From Saksenaea vasiformis B4078 (Eukaryota; Mucoromycota; Mucoromycetes; Mucorales; Saksenaeaceae): 64,000 nucleotides of DNA. The DNA is taken from the NCBI GenBank assembly GCA_000697055.1, contig JNDT01002248.1:1-64000 (forward strand), written 5' to 3'. The notes below the pieces were generated by a model. The model saw only the letters and a list, made by a program, of their open reading frames with translations. It was not told where the DNA came from and searched no databases. The number at the start of each line of letters is the position of its first letter. The stretch's first letter is position 1. The translations under genes and the position numbers were made by a program. Of this stretch, positions 23,963-34,975 are shown in pieces.

Positions 23963-24930
23963 TTATGACCTTTCTTTGTTGAGAAATTTACCAAAACATT
24001 TAGAAGAATGAGAAACAAAGCCTTTAAAATCACTTAGATATAAACTATTGCATGCCTCACTAATTCTAGGCATTAGTGATTCTTTTTCCAGAAACTTATT
24101 TCGCTTAACTTTACTTTTGACAACTGACCAGAACTGCTCAATTGGATTCAGTTCAGGAGAATACGGAAGAAGATATACATATCGATATTCTCGAGGGTGA
24201 ATACACTTTCCTATATCAGTGGAACTATAGATAGGAGCATTATCCATAACAAGGTAATGTCCCTTCATATATGGATACTTGTCCATTTCATCAAGGGTAG
24301 CCTTCACAAAGTTCAGGTAATGACCTGTAACAGTACCAGTGCTATAACCATCAGTCTCAACTCTGAGTGTCCTTTTCTTTATACGCTTAGGGACTCTCAC
24401 AATGACGTTAATCAAACCAGAGGCAGAAACGGCACCTACAATAGGAGTTGCTCTAACTTTAGCGGTAGGCACTGTACCTATAGCAGATGTGCCGTTCTTT
24501 GACCAAGCCATACTTCGTTTCAAATTAATATGAAAGGCTGATTCGTCTAAAAAGATACAGTTTGTTGTAAAGTCCAAGTCAGTTTTCTGCCACCGTTTGA
24601 CCCAATCGTACCTTAGTTGAATTTTTTCCTCACGGATACTTTCCACAGGATGGAATTGTGCTTGCTTAATGGATAGATTACACTGAGTCGTCATGAAGTT
24701 ATAAACAATACTACGAGAAGCTTAAAGCTCAATGGATTTTTGTGTTAAATTTTATACTACAGTAGTTTTCTCTGTCATCAGAGTAAAACGTATAGCGTCG
24801 TTTATTGCATAACTCCATATCAGCATCTTCACTCTTCCTTTCATCTTTTTTGGATGGAAAGATCTTTGAACGACATCACTTATTAAAACTGCGACTTTAC
24901 TTTTTGGAATGACTGTATTCTAACCAAAAA
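23963..24930 (-). pseudogene. Tc1/mariner-like transposase relic with internal deletion
   Basis: The part from 24694 to 23963 is an open DDE domain: starts MTTQCNLSIKQAQFHPVE, then NCIFLDESAFH (first Asp), LVMDNAPIYSS (second Asp), and LLPYSPELNPIEQFWSVVKS (third acidic, DDE type). The stop follows KFLNKERS. Upstream at 24930-24780 the helix-turn-helix start (DADMELCNKRRYTFYSDD) is present, but the roughly 90 residues that normally link it to the DDE domain are missing, and stop codons lie between. Hence a deleted, non-autonomous copy. It ends within 40 bp of the kinesin stop codon. Confidence 0.78.
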
Positions 24931-24965
24931 CATGTATCGAATGTTATTAGAATGGAGACATGGGC

Positions 24966-27707
24966 TTATTTCCTTGATACGTTGGTGGCCGTTGGCATTT
25001 TCTTTGCTGTTCCGATCTGACATGAATTGACCTATGATATGGTATTGTTAATTTATCTTCTAGACCATGTCCCTTTTTACCTTGGTAGCAAATCTTAATG
25101 AACACAATGATTCATTAAAATGCTCATACAGCGGGGATATATTGACGAACATAAGGGTTTTGCTGTTGCCACCTAAAAGACATCATGCGTTACTACATGA
25201 AATCCTTAGTCTAGCCCTTACCAAGGGAGTTCTGCAGTAGATAAGTTAGCTTTGAGTTTCGGTACGGTATATGGCGGCCTTCTCTATTGTTCACCAGTGC
25301 GTGGATCACATCACCCAGACAACTCAAGCTCTTATTGATTGCCTGCGTTTCCTTTAATCGATCGCCAGTAGATCCTGACATGGAAAGTCGCTCAGAACCC
25401 GCCAGATCGATAAGATTGAGTACGCCTTCGCAGCGTTCATTGGTGGTGGAATTGTAACCAGACAGACGCAGCTTGAATACGCTATGACTTCGTGATGACC
25501 TTTCATTCATATTTGTTGCGCCTGTTGCTCGATTTTGACTCGCTTTCTTCAACATCATGCTCACTTTGGCAGGAGAATCCAACATCACTGCATCCCACGT
25601 CAGACCTGGTTAAAAAAAACATAAGCTACCTTTTGTCATCTCTGATACTGTGGTATTTCCATTTTTCTCGTGTCGTATCTCATGTTTTATTTTCCCATAT
25701 TCTGATGCGTCACCCAGCAGATCGTGGATGGTCTCGTTGTATATTTCCATAAACTGGCCTTCCATGGTGTACTTCCAATGGCGATCATTGAGCTTCTGTG
25801 CAACATCATATATCTGCTGTGTTGCTCTAGGAATCATGCCTGCAGATTCTTTACTTCGAGTGGAAGCTCCCTCCATTGTATATGTCTAGAAAGTTATCAG
25901 AACAACCGCCATTTGCCACTAGCAACTAACCTTTCCGCTTCCTGTCTGTCCATAACTAACAAGGGATATAGTTTAGCATCCTCTTTTGCTCGATCATATT
26001 GTCCACTTACGCAAAAATACAGACGTTATAGCCGTCCAAAGCTGATTGCACCAATTGTGATATTTCGTCAAAGCATTCTCGTTGCGTGCTCTCGGGAGAG
26101 AACACCTAACACAAAGCAATGTCAATTCGCACAAAGATAAAGAAAAAAATTCCGCCATACCTTATCAAATGTGAAGGCGTACGATTTGGTAGAGATTCTT
26201 CCGAGGGTATTTGACACTTCTTCAGAAAGCTCCAGGCTATCTCCATTGTCACCATAGAATCGCATAGAAGCAATTCTTCCTTCAGCTTTTTCTAATTCTA
26301 CAGCATTGTTATATATACACTGTATGACAAAGCCTCCTCTCTACATACCAAGTGGCGGTCGTACCCTGCAAAAGACTCGAATATTTCCCTTTAGTTCTTG
26401 AATGGTATTATGTAACCGTCTTCGCACGCTTTCTTCTTCAAGTAGTTTCGTTTCTAGATCATGCCTTGTTTGTTTAGAAAGCACCAGTCGCTTTTTTAAT
26501 TCCTCGATCGATTGCTCTTTTGCATAGAGCGTTCCATCGGTTCTCTACGGATCTCTTTTGGTCAACAAAGGCAAACACTGCCCGTATGACCCTTACTTCT
26601 AGTTTCTGTTTCAAACTACGTAGCTCAGCTTCCACTTCTGCAAAGGCTGACGAATTTCGAGCGATAGTTGCCTGATATAGAAATAAAAAGTTTAGTTCTG
26701 AAAAAAAAAAAGAAAAACCACCAGGTAGTGACCGACCTTAAGGATTTCTTTTTCTGCTATTTCTTTTTCCAGCTGTCTCTCACATTCTGCTTTGTTTGTC
26801 TGGATGCTGTTAAATTCATCTTCCAGTTCTATTGCACGTTTTTTGTTTCGTTGATTTGCTGTCTCCAGCTCTTGACTGTGTGCTTTGTGTTTCAATTTTA
26901 ATCGCTCGATTTCCTCGGATTGTTTTTGTGCAGTCATCTACACAGCAGATTAGATTTAACGCATTGACCCCTTTACGTGTCACCTACCTTAACCGTGGTT
27001 TCAAGTTCTGCGACTCGCTGAATGGCTTCAAGAGCCTGAGACTCTTTATTTGTTACTGTCGACTGCAAATCCTGCATAAGGTGCTCTTCTTCGCCTACTT
27101 TTTGCAAGATCCTGTCAATAGCGAGTCGTGTAATAAAAGGCGGACACTTACTTTTTGACTGATCTTTCTCTAGCAAATCTTCCATATCGCTGATTTTTCC
27201 CTAGGAGTGAATATAAGTTCCACGTTGAGAAACATGGGCAACTTACTCTCAGATCCCATGGTTGTCGCTTTGTAGATGCAGTCTTTGCTACATTTGATTT
27301 GGAAATCGATGACGACGATGACGAGGATGAAAGGGATCGTCGAACGGAAGCCGAACTTGCTCTGCTAGCAACAGTGGAACGTACTACTGGTGTTTTGGGT
27401 TTCTGTTTTTCCACCTTAGGGCGCGTGTTGCGTGCCATGTCTTGGGGTCGCGATTCTATTTTCCGCTTTTTGATTGTTGTATCCGTCTTTCCAAGTGTCA
27501 TGTTGTTAGATTTAGAGGAATGGATGTAATTGGTAGTGGTGGAAAGAGGAATTTTCGTCTGAGGTCGTCGAGATAAGGCACCGTTTTTAGCACTAGGGAC
27601 AGGTAATCGGCTAGAAATGAGTGCCTGAGAAGATGTGATCTGAATGGAAAACAATGTCAGCCAAATGAATCTCCACTCTTATTTACGTTTTCGCTATTTT
27701 TTCCCAT
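24966..27707 (-). CDS. Kinesin-14, C-terminal minus-end-directed motor
   Basis: Microtubule motor of the Kar3/Ncd/KlpA class for spindle assembly. ATG at 27707-27705 (MGKNSEN), a 47-nt intron (27640-27686), then a basic Ser/Lys/Arg-rich tail (to about 27250), a long coiled coil (27190-26450), the neck [16 protein letters not shown] and the motor. Motor motifs: GQTGSGK/T split by an intron, [11 protein letters not shown] (switch I), LIDLAGSER (switch II) and [15 protein letters not shown] spanning an intron. The final exons, short and easy to miss, read [18 protein letters not shown] and [11 protein letters not shown], with the stop at 24966-24968. The neck-before-motor order defines kinesin-14. 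At least ten introns. Confidence 0.93.
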
Positions 27708-28103
27708 CCAAATGGAGAATCTTTTCGAGCGGAAAGAAAAAGCTGATTAGCTTGTGGTGAAAGCAGTGTAGAAGCACCAGTGCTATTTAGGATTTGCCTC
27801 CAGACACCCGCGACAAAGGTCACGAGTGTCCACCATCAGCCTGCTTTTTCCCACGTAACATGGGAGGAAATTATGAGGTGCTGCGTAGAAAGTTATCAGT
27901 GCGCATACTGGATGCCTCAGAAAAGTGCCCTTCGCTGACAACACATGGATTTTATCACTTCCATATAGGAGATATTCGTCCCCATAGGGTCAAACTAAAC
28001 AAACAAATCGCTAGTAAAAACCGCTGGGCTGTCCGTTCGTATGCGTACGAACACAGTAGCATTTGCTGGAGTGGAGAAAGGAGCGTGGACTCAGATACAG
28101 AGA
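27708..28103. other. Spacer upstream of the kinesin gene
   Basis: Holds the presumed kinesin promoter. A plus-strand ORF (27794-28108) has no recognisable domain and ends within the target duplication of the MITE. Nothing else supported. Confidence 0.4.
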
Positions 28104-28111
28104 GTTGAACG

Positions 28112-28671
28112 GGGAATTGCTAGGGACCTCCAACGGGACACTCCAGTCCCCCAAAATTGTTCAAAAAAAGGATGGACTGTAGTACCTAATGCTTAATTCG
28201 GTTACAGTGGAGTATCCCATAGTGCGATGTCCCAAAGCGAAGCGTCCTGCAACAGAGTTTTCGTTGCTGGATCCCAGCAATTATCTTCAGATATGCTACA
28301 GTAGATGCTTGATATAAGAATATTCTAGATAGACAGGGTGTTTATTATTTTCTCGAGAATATTTGCTTGTAGGACTTGTAAGACACTGCCTACCAAATTT
28401 GTTCCCCAAAAAGAATTCTTACCTTATGCGTTTTATCAAATATCCTTATTCATAATGCTTACTGTAGTGTGTTTGACTCTGCTGCAAGGCACTCAAGTAC
28501 CGCACACTCCACTACAGGACATTCTACTATGGGACACTCTACTGTGAGACGCTTCGCTATCTCTGCACTACACTACACCTAAGTAGGGCAACTGGTGATA
28601 CTTCTATTTTACTATCCGCTCAGAATTTGGGGAGACTGGAGTGTCCCGTTGGAGTGTCCCTAGTAATTCCC
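28112..28671. mobile_element. MITE-like non-autonomous DNA transposon with 8-bp target duplication
   Basis: A 560-bp unit flanked by direct repeats GTTGAACG at 28104-28111 and 28672-28679. Its ends form imperfect inverted repeats of about 50 bp, beginning GGGAATTRCTAGGGAC and continuing with CCAACGGGACACTCCAGTC and a CCCCAAA block. Internal GGGACACTCTA-like and CGAAGCG-type motifs are repeated in both orientations. No ORF of transposase type is present. An 8-bp duplication suits the hAT superfamily, but the superfamily is inferred. Confidence 0.78.
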
Positions 28672-28679
28672 GTTGAACG

Positions 28680-30036
28680 AGGTCAGCAGTCTGAATAAAG
28701 CTCATCAGACTGAAGTACTTAGTGAACTAAAGCCGTTCTCGCAAGTCGCTACAAAGTTCTCTGCAGGAGGAGACTGATCTGTCCATCAAAAGGATGTCGG
28801 CATTAATAGGGTAGCTTGGAAGAGCGACACAAAGTTGAATCGGTGCCCCACCACCGCTAAGGAGCAATCACAGTTCTTGAAGAATAATGATCCAGCATAC
28901 GTGGTGCTATCGTATTAGGGTGCCAAAAGGCATGTACATACGTATAATCCTTTATGTTAATGCAAAAGCTATCTGTTAATTATCAGTTCACTGCAGTAGC
29001 AGCTTAGACTAACTTGGATCCAGCAAAAATGGACACCCGTAATGCTCCTAATACAGAGGAGGGTACCAAGATCTCTTGTTCAAGTATATTCGTCCATCAA
29101 AGGGACAATAAGTGGCGCCATGTGGCTGCCTACAGCACAAGCGTATATAATCATCTAGACGAATTCTTTATGACTGGACATGACTAGCACGTTCATATAG
29201 CAGCTAATTTCTTCGTGTAATCAATTGGTTACGATCATCTTCTCTCATAGCAATAGAAGACTTCGATGGTTTTCAGCTATCTTTGCTTAATTAATCTCCA
29301 AGCGTGAAATGACATTCCAAATATTTGCGCTCAATCATCGTTCGCTCCGAAAATTAGACATGATAGCTCTAGCCATGCGGAAGTTCTCAGGTTGTCGCGT
29401 TTGGCAATCATATGCATTAACCGCCTTTCTTGATTCCTTTTCTTTTCTTTGATATCTCGTAATTGAATGTCCCGAAATCTCTTCTTCGCGTTCCAAGCTT
29501 GCGCTTTGTCCCCTATCTCCCATTCTTTCCACAACGATAAGCATCGGATAAAATGGTTACTAGCTAAATTGCGGATCTGGATCCCCTTCCGACAAGATGA
29601 GTCTACGCAGATCATTTTATTTTCGTTTTCCATATGTAGAAGGTATCTGATGAAGAATGAAATAGATAGCTTTTCGATTCGCTTTTCGGTGAGAGAGTGC
29701 CAGATTGAACAAGCCGAGCAAGGAGCATCCCAGTCAAGTTAACATGTATCTTCATCAAAAACCAATCTTCAGCTATGTAGAGTGCTGCATAGCTGCAGGC
29801 TGTTAGTATTTCCATTTCAGATCATCAAGGGAAACTGTCGTTGCACTTTGATGCGTCCTGACGACGAGACAAAATGAGTCAGAATGCATCGAAGTGCGAC
29901 AAATGACAAAGTGCGAGGTGTGTAATAACTCTCGCGCATTTCAACTTATCTTGTCTCGTCGTCAGGACGCATCAAAACGGAACAAAAATATCCATACTGC
30001 ATTTTTCATGTTAAAACCGTGAACTTACGTGTATAT
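28680..30036. other. Gene-poor stretch with an inverted repeat
   Basis: Minus-strand ORFs at 29331-29815 encode a Lys/Arg-rich sequence of no recognised family, possibly a decayed mobile-element protein. The 26-bp inverted repeat is listed separately. No other feature found. Confidence 0.4.
29847..29976. repeat. 26-bp perfect inverted repeat with 78-nt spacer
   Basis: Arms at 29847-29872 and 29951-29976 are perfect reverse complements centred on GCGTCCTGACGACGAGAC. The spacer contains GCATCGAAGTGCGAC, which is partly complementary to the left flank (29842-29856), so nested pairing is possible. It could be a small MITE or a hairpin locus; I see no target duplication. Confidence 0.7.
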
Positions 30037-31959
30037 TTAAGAAATTCTTTTCCGCTTACTTCCATTCTTCGGAGTTGGCGGATCGAGTGAAGGTGGTAGG
30101 AAAATCTTGGTTGACAGCCTCGTAGAAGAGACAACATCCGGTTCTTGTACTTCGTCTAACCCGGATTCCAACGTTTTCAACGTGTCTAACACAACTTGCT
30201 GGCATATCCGTTTGGACTTAGTTCATAAAACGAATACATCATCAATAGATGTACCTTGACTTTCCATACAAGCTCTAGCATCGGAGTCACCTTCTTCGCA
30301 AAAAGCTTCGGTTGCAGCGGCAGTTTCTGTTCCGTCGTCCTCTGCACGCGACACACATATCCATCGGACTATCCATGAGTAGTGCTGTCACCCTCAGATC
30401 TGTTGAATGTCAAACTATGCTGTATTTTGCGAATGAGGACCTACGTGTATGGCAATAGCCTACAATCCTGAGCTGGCGAAGCTTCTCCCTGTCATTATTC
30501 AGTGTCCCATGAGCTCTCAGCAACATGTCCTTCATCACTTTGGGAAGCTTCAGATCCCGTTCGACCAGCTCCTTTCTTCCAACGCCGCCTTCATCCGCAG
30601 CACCAACTTCCGAGCATCCATATTCCATTTCGTCCTTTACCAGGACAAGGTCGGGTTTCAGCGTAGCGAGTTTCCGTTCGACCTGTGCGGTGGTACCTGC
30701 TCTTGCCTCATTTAAGCGAATGGAGGTTGCAATGCACCCTTGGTCGCTCCTATTGTAAAAATAAATAAATAAATAACTGTATTTTTCCATCTTAAAATAA
30801 ATTACCGGAGAGTCTCGATGCCAAGGTCATCAAAGCAAAGGTCAAAACATCGCCAAAAGCGGACTATGAAGTCCCTTTCGGACCCGCTTCTTGCGACTCT
30901 GTCGACGACATTCCATCTGTACGCAGAAATCAGGTCGAGGACACTGCGATACGCCCAATCTTCATCAAAGTGCATGGCTGGGTCAAATGGCTCAGTTATC
31001 ATAGCGGCCCTCCAGAGTTCATCGACCGTAGTCTATGGCAAAGATCATTCAAAAATAGCATTTAGGTTGTGCTAGCAACGCACCTTTCCACTAAACCTCC
31101 CGAAGTATTCTTTGAGGCTCGGTGGTGTCTTTTCAAGCGGTTTGAGATTGAAAGTTCGTAGTTTCTCCATCTCTTCTTCTGAAAAAACGTCCTCCCAACA
31201 CCTGTCATACACGTCAAGAATGTACGAATGTGCTGCATTTTGTGGAAGATAGTATGAATAAAAGCAAAGACTGATTGTGTACTCACTGTTCGTAAACACA
31301 GGTTTTCGCAAAGTTGTACATCTTGTCTTTCACAAACACCCCGGGGCTCAGCTCCCACTTGTCTTCAGCTTTCGTCTTTTGATATCTGGCCTCGAAACTT
31401 CGCTGCTGGTCCTGAGACAGCGTATCCAACTTGAAAGCGCAAATTTGTATTCTTAACACCAATTAGACACTTAAAAAAATCCATACCTTGAAGCTGTTCG
31501 AGGTGGTTGTTGTAGCAGTGCTCCTATCTGAAGGCTCAGATTCTGGAATGGAGCTGATGTCGGGCTTTTCGCTATCAAGGAGAGCCTAAAAGGTCGAAAA
31601 TCAAAACGCCAACACAAACAACTTCTGACTAGAGTTACCTCAAGCTTTGCTTGAATTAGCTCTTCCCAATCAGGCTGTTGTTCAATATAATCCTGCTGCA
31701 ATTAGACATGTTTTTGGTGCTTGGTGAAGAACTTACTTCCACTTGTAATCTTTTAACCGCTTCTTTGAAGCGCTTATTCCATACAGCCTTGATATTACGG
31801 CTGCTATTTTTCAAAACAAATTCTCTGTTGACTTCACAGAACCTTTTGACGCTGGGTGTCTCGGTCTCATTTTGAAAATAGGAATAAAAGACTACCATTT
31901 TTTTAAGTTTAAATCCATTGTAACCAATTGTACATACCATCTTCTAAAAGTTGCGACAT
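30037..31959 (-). pseudogene. Member of an expanded mucoralean protein family, frameshifted once
   Basis: Start ATG 31959 (MSQLLEDV) and stop 30039-30037 (KRKRIS end). About nine exons splice in frame: ETPSVKRFCEVNREFVL, QQPDWEELIQAKLE, KWELSPGVFVKDKM, HSYILDVYDRCWEDVFSEEE, EYFGRFSGK, DEDWAYRSVLDLI, RDFIVRFWRCFDLCFDD, KPDLVLVKDEMEYGCSEVG and LRVTALLMDSPM. After MDSPM one base is missing relative to the expected frame, which then resumes as RVQRTTEQKLPLQ and ends normally. I recognise this family as multi-copy in Rhizopus- and Mucor-like genomes. Its function is not known to me. The conserved DLVLVKD...E.GC.EVG block resembles the core of a PD-(D/E)XK nuclease-like fold, but that is only a suggestion. 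Confidence 0.65.
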
Positions 31960-32496
31960 CTTTTGTCTTCAAGAAAGGGGCAGAAGCGCGAAAAGCAATA
32001 ACGAGATGGCAGATATTGCGCAGCCATGGTTACACATGTGACTGTTTCTTGCATATGACTGCATGACTTATTGCTCGCAAGGTCTGGAACAATCGCTGGT
32101 TTGGTAAGGCATTTTGCGCAGTTCATGATCTTCATTGTGCATTGCTACTTTTTCTTTTATCTTATAGGACCTCTGCCCCTGGTGACGCCCACAGGCATGT
32201 CCGAGTGGTGGATGTGGAATAACTAGTTAGGTAACGTCCCTGCTAGTCCCTCAGCGTCCATTCGCGTGCTTAGTTTAACTGATTAAGATCGGTGACTCAG
32301 ATGATGAGCAAGTAGACTACCAATCGATGGTTTATTGGTCTCTCTACACCTCTGACGAGCTACTGACATTTTCATCTATATTACTGGCCACACATATATC
32401 TCCATACCTTTTATAAAAAAGCGTTCGACAAATGCACTAAACAAAACTGCAGTCGCATGCCAAATACACCTGGAGGGCCCTATACTGCGGTTTATT

Positions 32497-34164
32497 TTAT
32501 AAGCTTCGTCTCTTTCTTAGTATTGATACTAAATGGAAGTTCGATAGTGGCCATATTCCAGCCGGATGTTTGGAAACGCGATGAACCAAACAGTTTCTGG
32601 AGTCATGCGATATAAAGTAGCTTGTTTTACCTTGATGCAATCCAGCGCTCATACCACGCGTCAGATCACCAGGCTCTTTGGCCCTAGCTTCACCACTGGG
32701 CATCTTTATCGGCTTACGTCTGCAGAAACGGGATAACCAAGAGTCTGGATGGATATCTTCTTCAATATGGCGTCAAAACGTCGACGGGGAACGTCGGTCA
32801 GCTACGGATAGACTTGGGATATTCCGCGGCGGTTATTCCCTGAGCCAATATTAGCGCAAGTACTAGTGGATTATCTGGAGAAAAGCATCATTTCCCTTGT
32901 CCTCTTGATTTGTACCCTTCGCCTTTAATGCATTTGTGATCAGCATGGATAAAGCTTTTGTAGCTTCCCTGACTCGGGAGCAACTACCTCTATATGACTG
33001 TCCATGCTTGTTGTCATATCGTGAAAGACGGCTTGTTCATATCTGGCCTGTTGAGTTTTCTCCCTAGCATCGGTAGAGAAGGTCATTGCTCCAACTGGGC
33101 CTTCTTTGGTGCTTCGAAATAACTTGGGAATTCCGGGAATCTGAGTTTCCTTAGCTGAAAGCTGTCTAGCTTTCTGGCCCCAGTTTCTGCCAGAAACAGA
33201 TTGGACTGTTGCGCTTGGCTAATCTTTTCTAAGGTATTTTCGAGACTTTTGGTTTGCGCTCGTCTCTCCATATCCAACGACGGACCTAGCATCTTCGTAG
33301 GCTTCGATGGCTGCGGGAGTTGTCTCTTGCATGAGCTTGCGGGAGGGGTCTTTGGAGAACGGTTGATTCTCTGGCACGTTCACCAGCTGCAATAATAGCG
33401 CGTACTCGCATGTCACGAGGAGTTTTCTGAGCCAAGCGGATATCCTTTCTTACAAACATTTGTATTATCAGGCATCAATGACGATTGCCACCAACTTTTT
33501 TTCTTATCGGGTACTAAATTCGAGTGTAGATACTGAGCAAGTATTTATTTGTCGACTTCCAGACGACGACAGTTTTGTACCTGCAAGAGCTTTGAACATA
33601 CTCTTATGTCTGCCAAGCATTAATCAAAGCTTTGCTGATGGATGAGATGGATGGGCAGCTGATTATACTGGTTTATCTTTGTCCCGTCGTGCCTATTGTA
33701 GCCTTTTACCCTTTTCATAAAAACTTTATATCATATTGGAGCTTATTCGAGGAACGTCGGCCCGAAACTTTTCGAGTAGTTCTTTAGGAAGAGCGTATCT
33801 ATCTCTGGTACCAGTCTTCCTGCTTGGGTTCATCCGGCCGGTCTTGTGAAAGCGTAGATATGCCACTTTTGGCGTCTTCTATAGCTGCACTGGTCGGCCT
33901 GGAAAGTTGCGAAATAATGAAGCATGTCCGAAGCTGAACCAGTTTCAACAGAGATTGCTTTATGAACGTCAAGCAACCTGGAATGGCGGTACTGAGCTGG
34001 GACACGTATAATCGAGCACATCGCTTTGAGTGCACTGAGAAGTAATGCGTCATTGCACGACAAGGGTTCTTGTTCTCGTTGGTTCCAGCAGCTGTGTCAA
34101 CATTTACTATGTCCTGCATTATGTATGTATTGACATTCTTGCGAAACGTCTCGGTACCGGGCAT
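32497..34164 (-). pseudogene. Decayed mobile-element ORF fragments
   Basis: A string of short minus-strand frames reads as pieces of one or more proteins: RKLMQETTPAAIEAYEDARS, SQAQQSNLFLAETGARKL, LRFPEFPSYFEAPKKA, MPSGEARAKEPGDLTRG and, further upstream, PTSAAIEDAKSGISTLSQ. Stops and frame changes separate them. The composition recalls ORF1-type proteins of retroelements (perhaps DIRS-like) in Mucorales, but no reverse transcriptase or recombinase motif was found. Confidence 0.3.
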
Positions 34165-34975
34165 TTATATACATGTTTCTTTAATGAAGTGCGGTCCGCC
34201 GGCACCACCATTAGCACCATTGGTTCCCTTGATGCGGCAGATAGACGTTGGGAAGAGGTCCTTGTCGTGTGGATCACATATGGACATAGATACGAATCTA
34301 CAGCTCGGCATAACGTCCGAAGTCAGATCAACCTAGGAACAATCTCCGAATTAATAACCTTCTCTTAATATTTACGATATACTACAGTCATAAAGGAGCC
34401 CGCCGTAATAGCTAAAGCACAGGAGCAGGGTAATAGTTTCAATCGTTCTTTTGAAGAATAACCTCAGTCTCACGTACTTGAAACCGTTCCCATTAAGACA
34501 ACTTTACAACTTCATCTTTCGGCTAGACATTGAATGTCAATTGATGTATCTATTCTGACAGCTATTTATCTCGCAGGCGCTGTTTACTTCCGGAAGACAC
34601 TCATATCCATTATGAGAGTATGTCTTGACAGTAATTGCGCTTCACAAAGGGTTAGAGGACAACGTAATTCTTGCAGAAGGGGACAAGTAGACACTGTAAA
34701 GGTCTTGTTGCCACTATGCGTTTCCAGATTTCTTGGGAGCTATACCTTGCACAACTGCACAGCCACAAAGAATATCCTGAACGTTATTGATTTTCGACCG
34801 GCGAAATTTGGTATGGCTTCAGCGCCTGGCTTTTTTATGGCTCTTAAGGAAAATGGTACGTGATTCCTGCGGTGTCCGTAAGAATGAGTCAGTCTGTTTG
34901 TCGGGGCCTAAACTTTCGTGGCTTAGCGTGTTGAAAAAAACACCTTGTACCTTTGTTAAGTCCTTGACATTTATC
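34165..34975. other. Spacer upstream of PheRS alpha
   Basis: Short ORFs at 34070-34368 and 34534-34863 show no recognised domain. The last part should hold the PheRS alpha promoter. Confidence 0.4.

Noticed and set aside
27794..28108. Plus-strand ORF of 104 codons upstream of the MITE
   Set aside because: No domain and it ends within the MITE target duplication; it lies in the kinesin promoter region.
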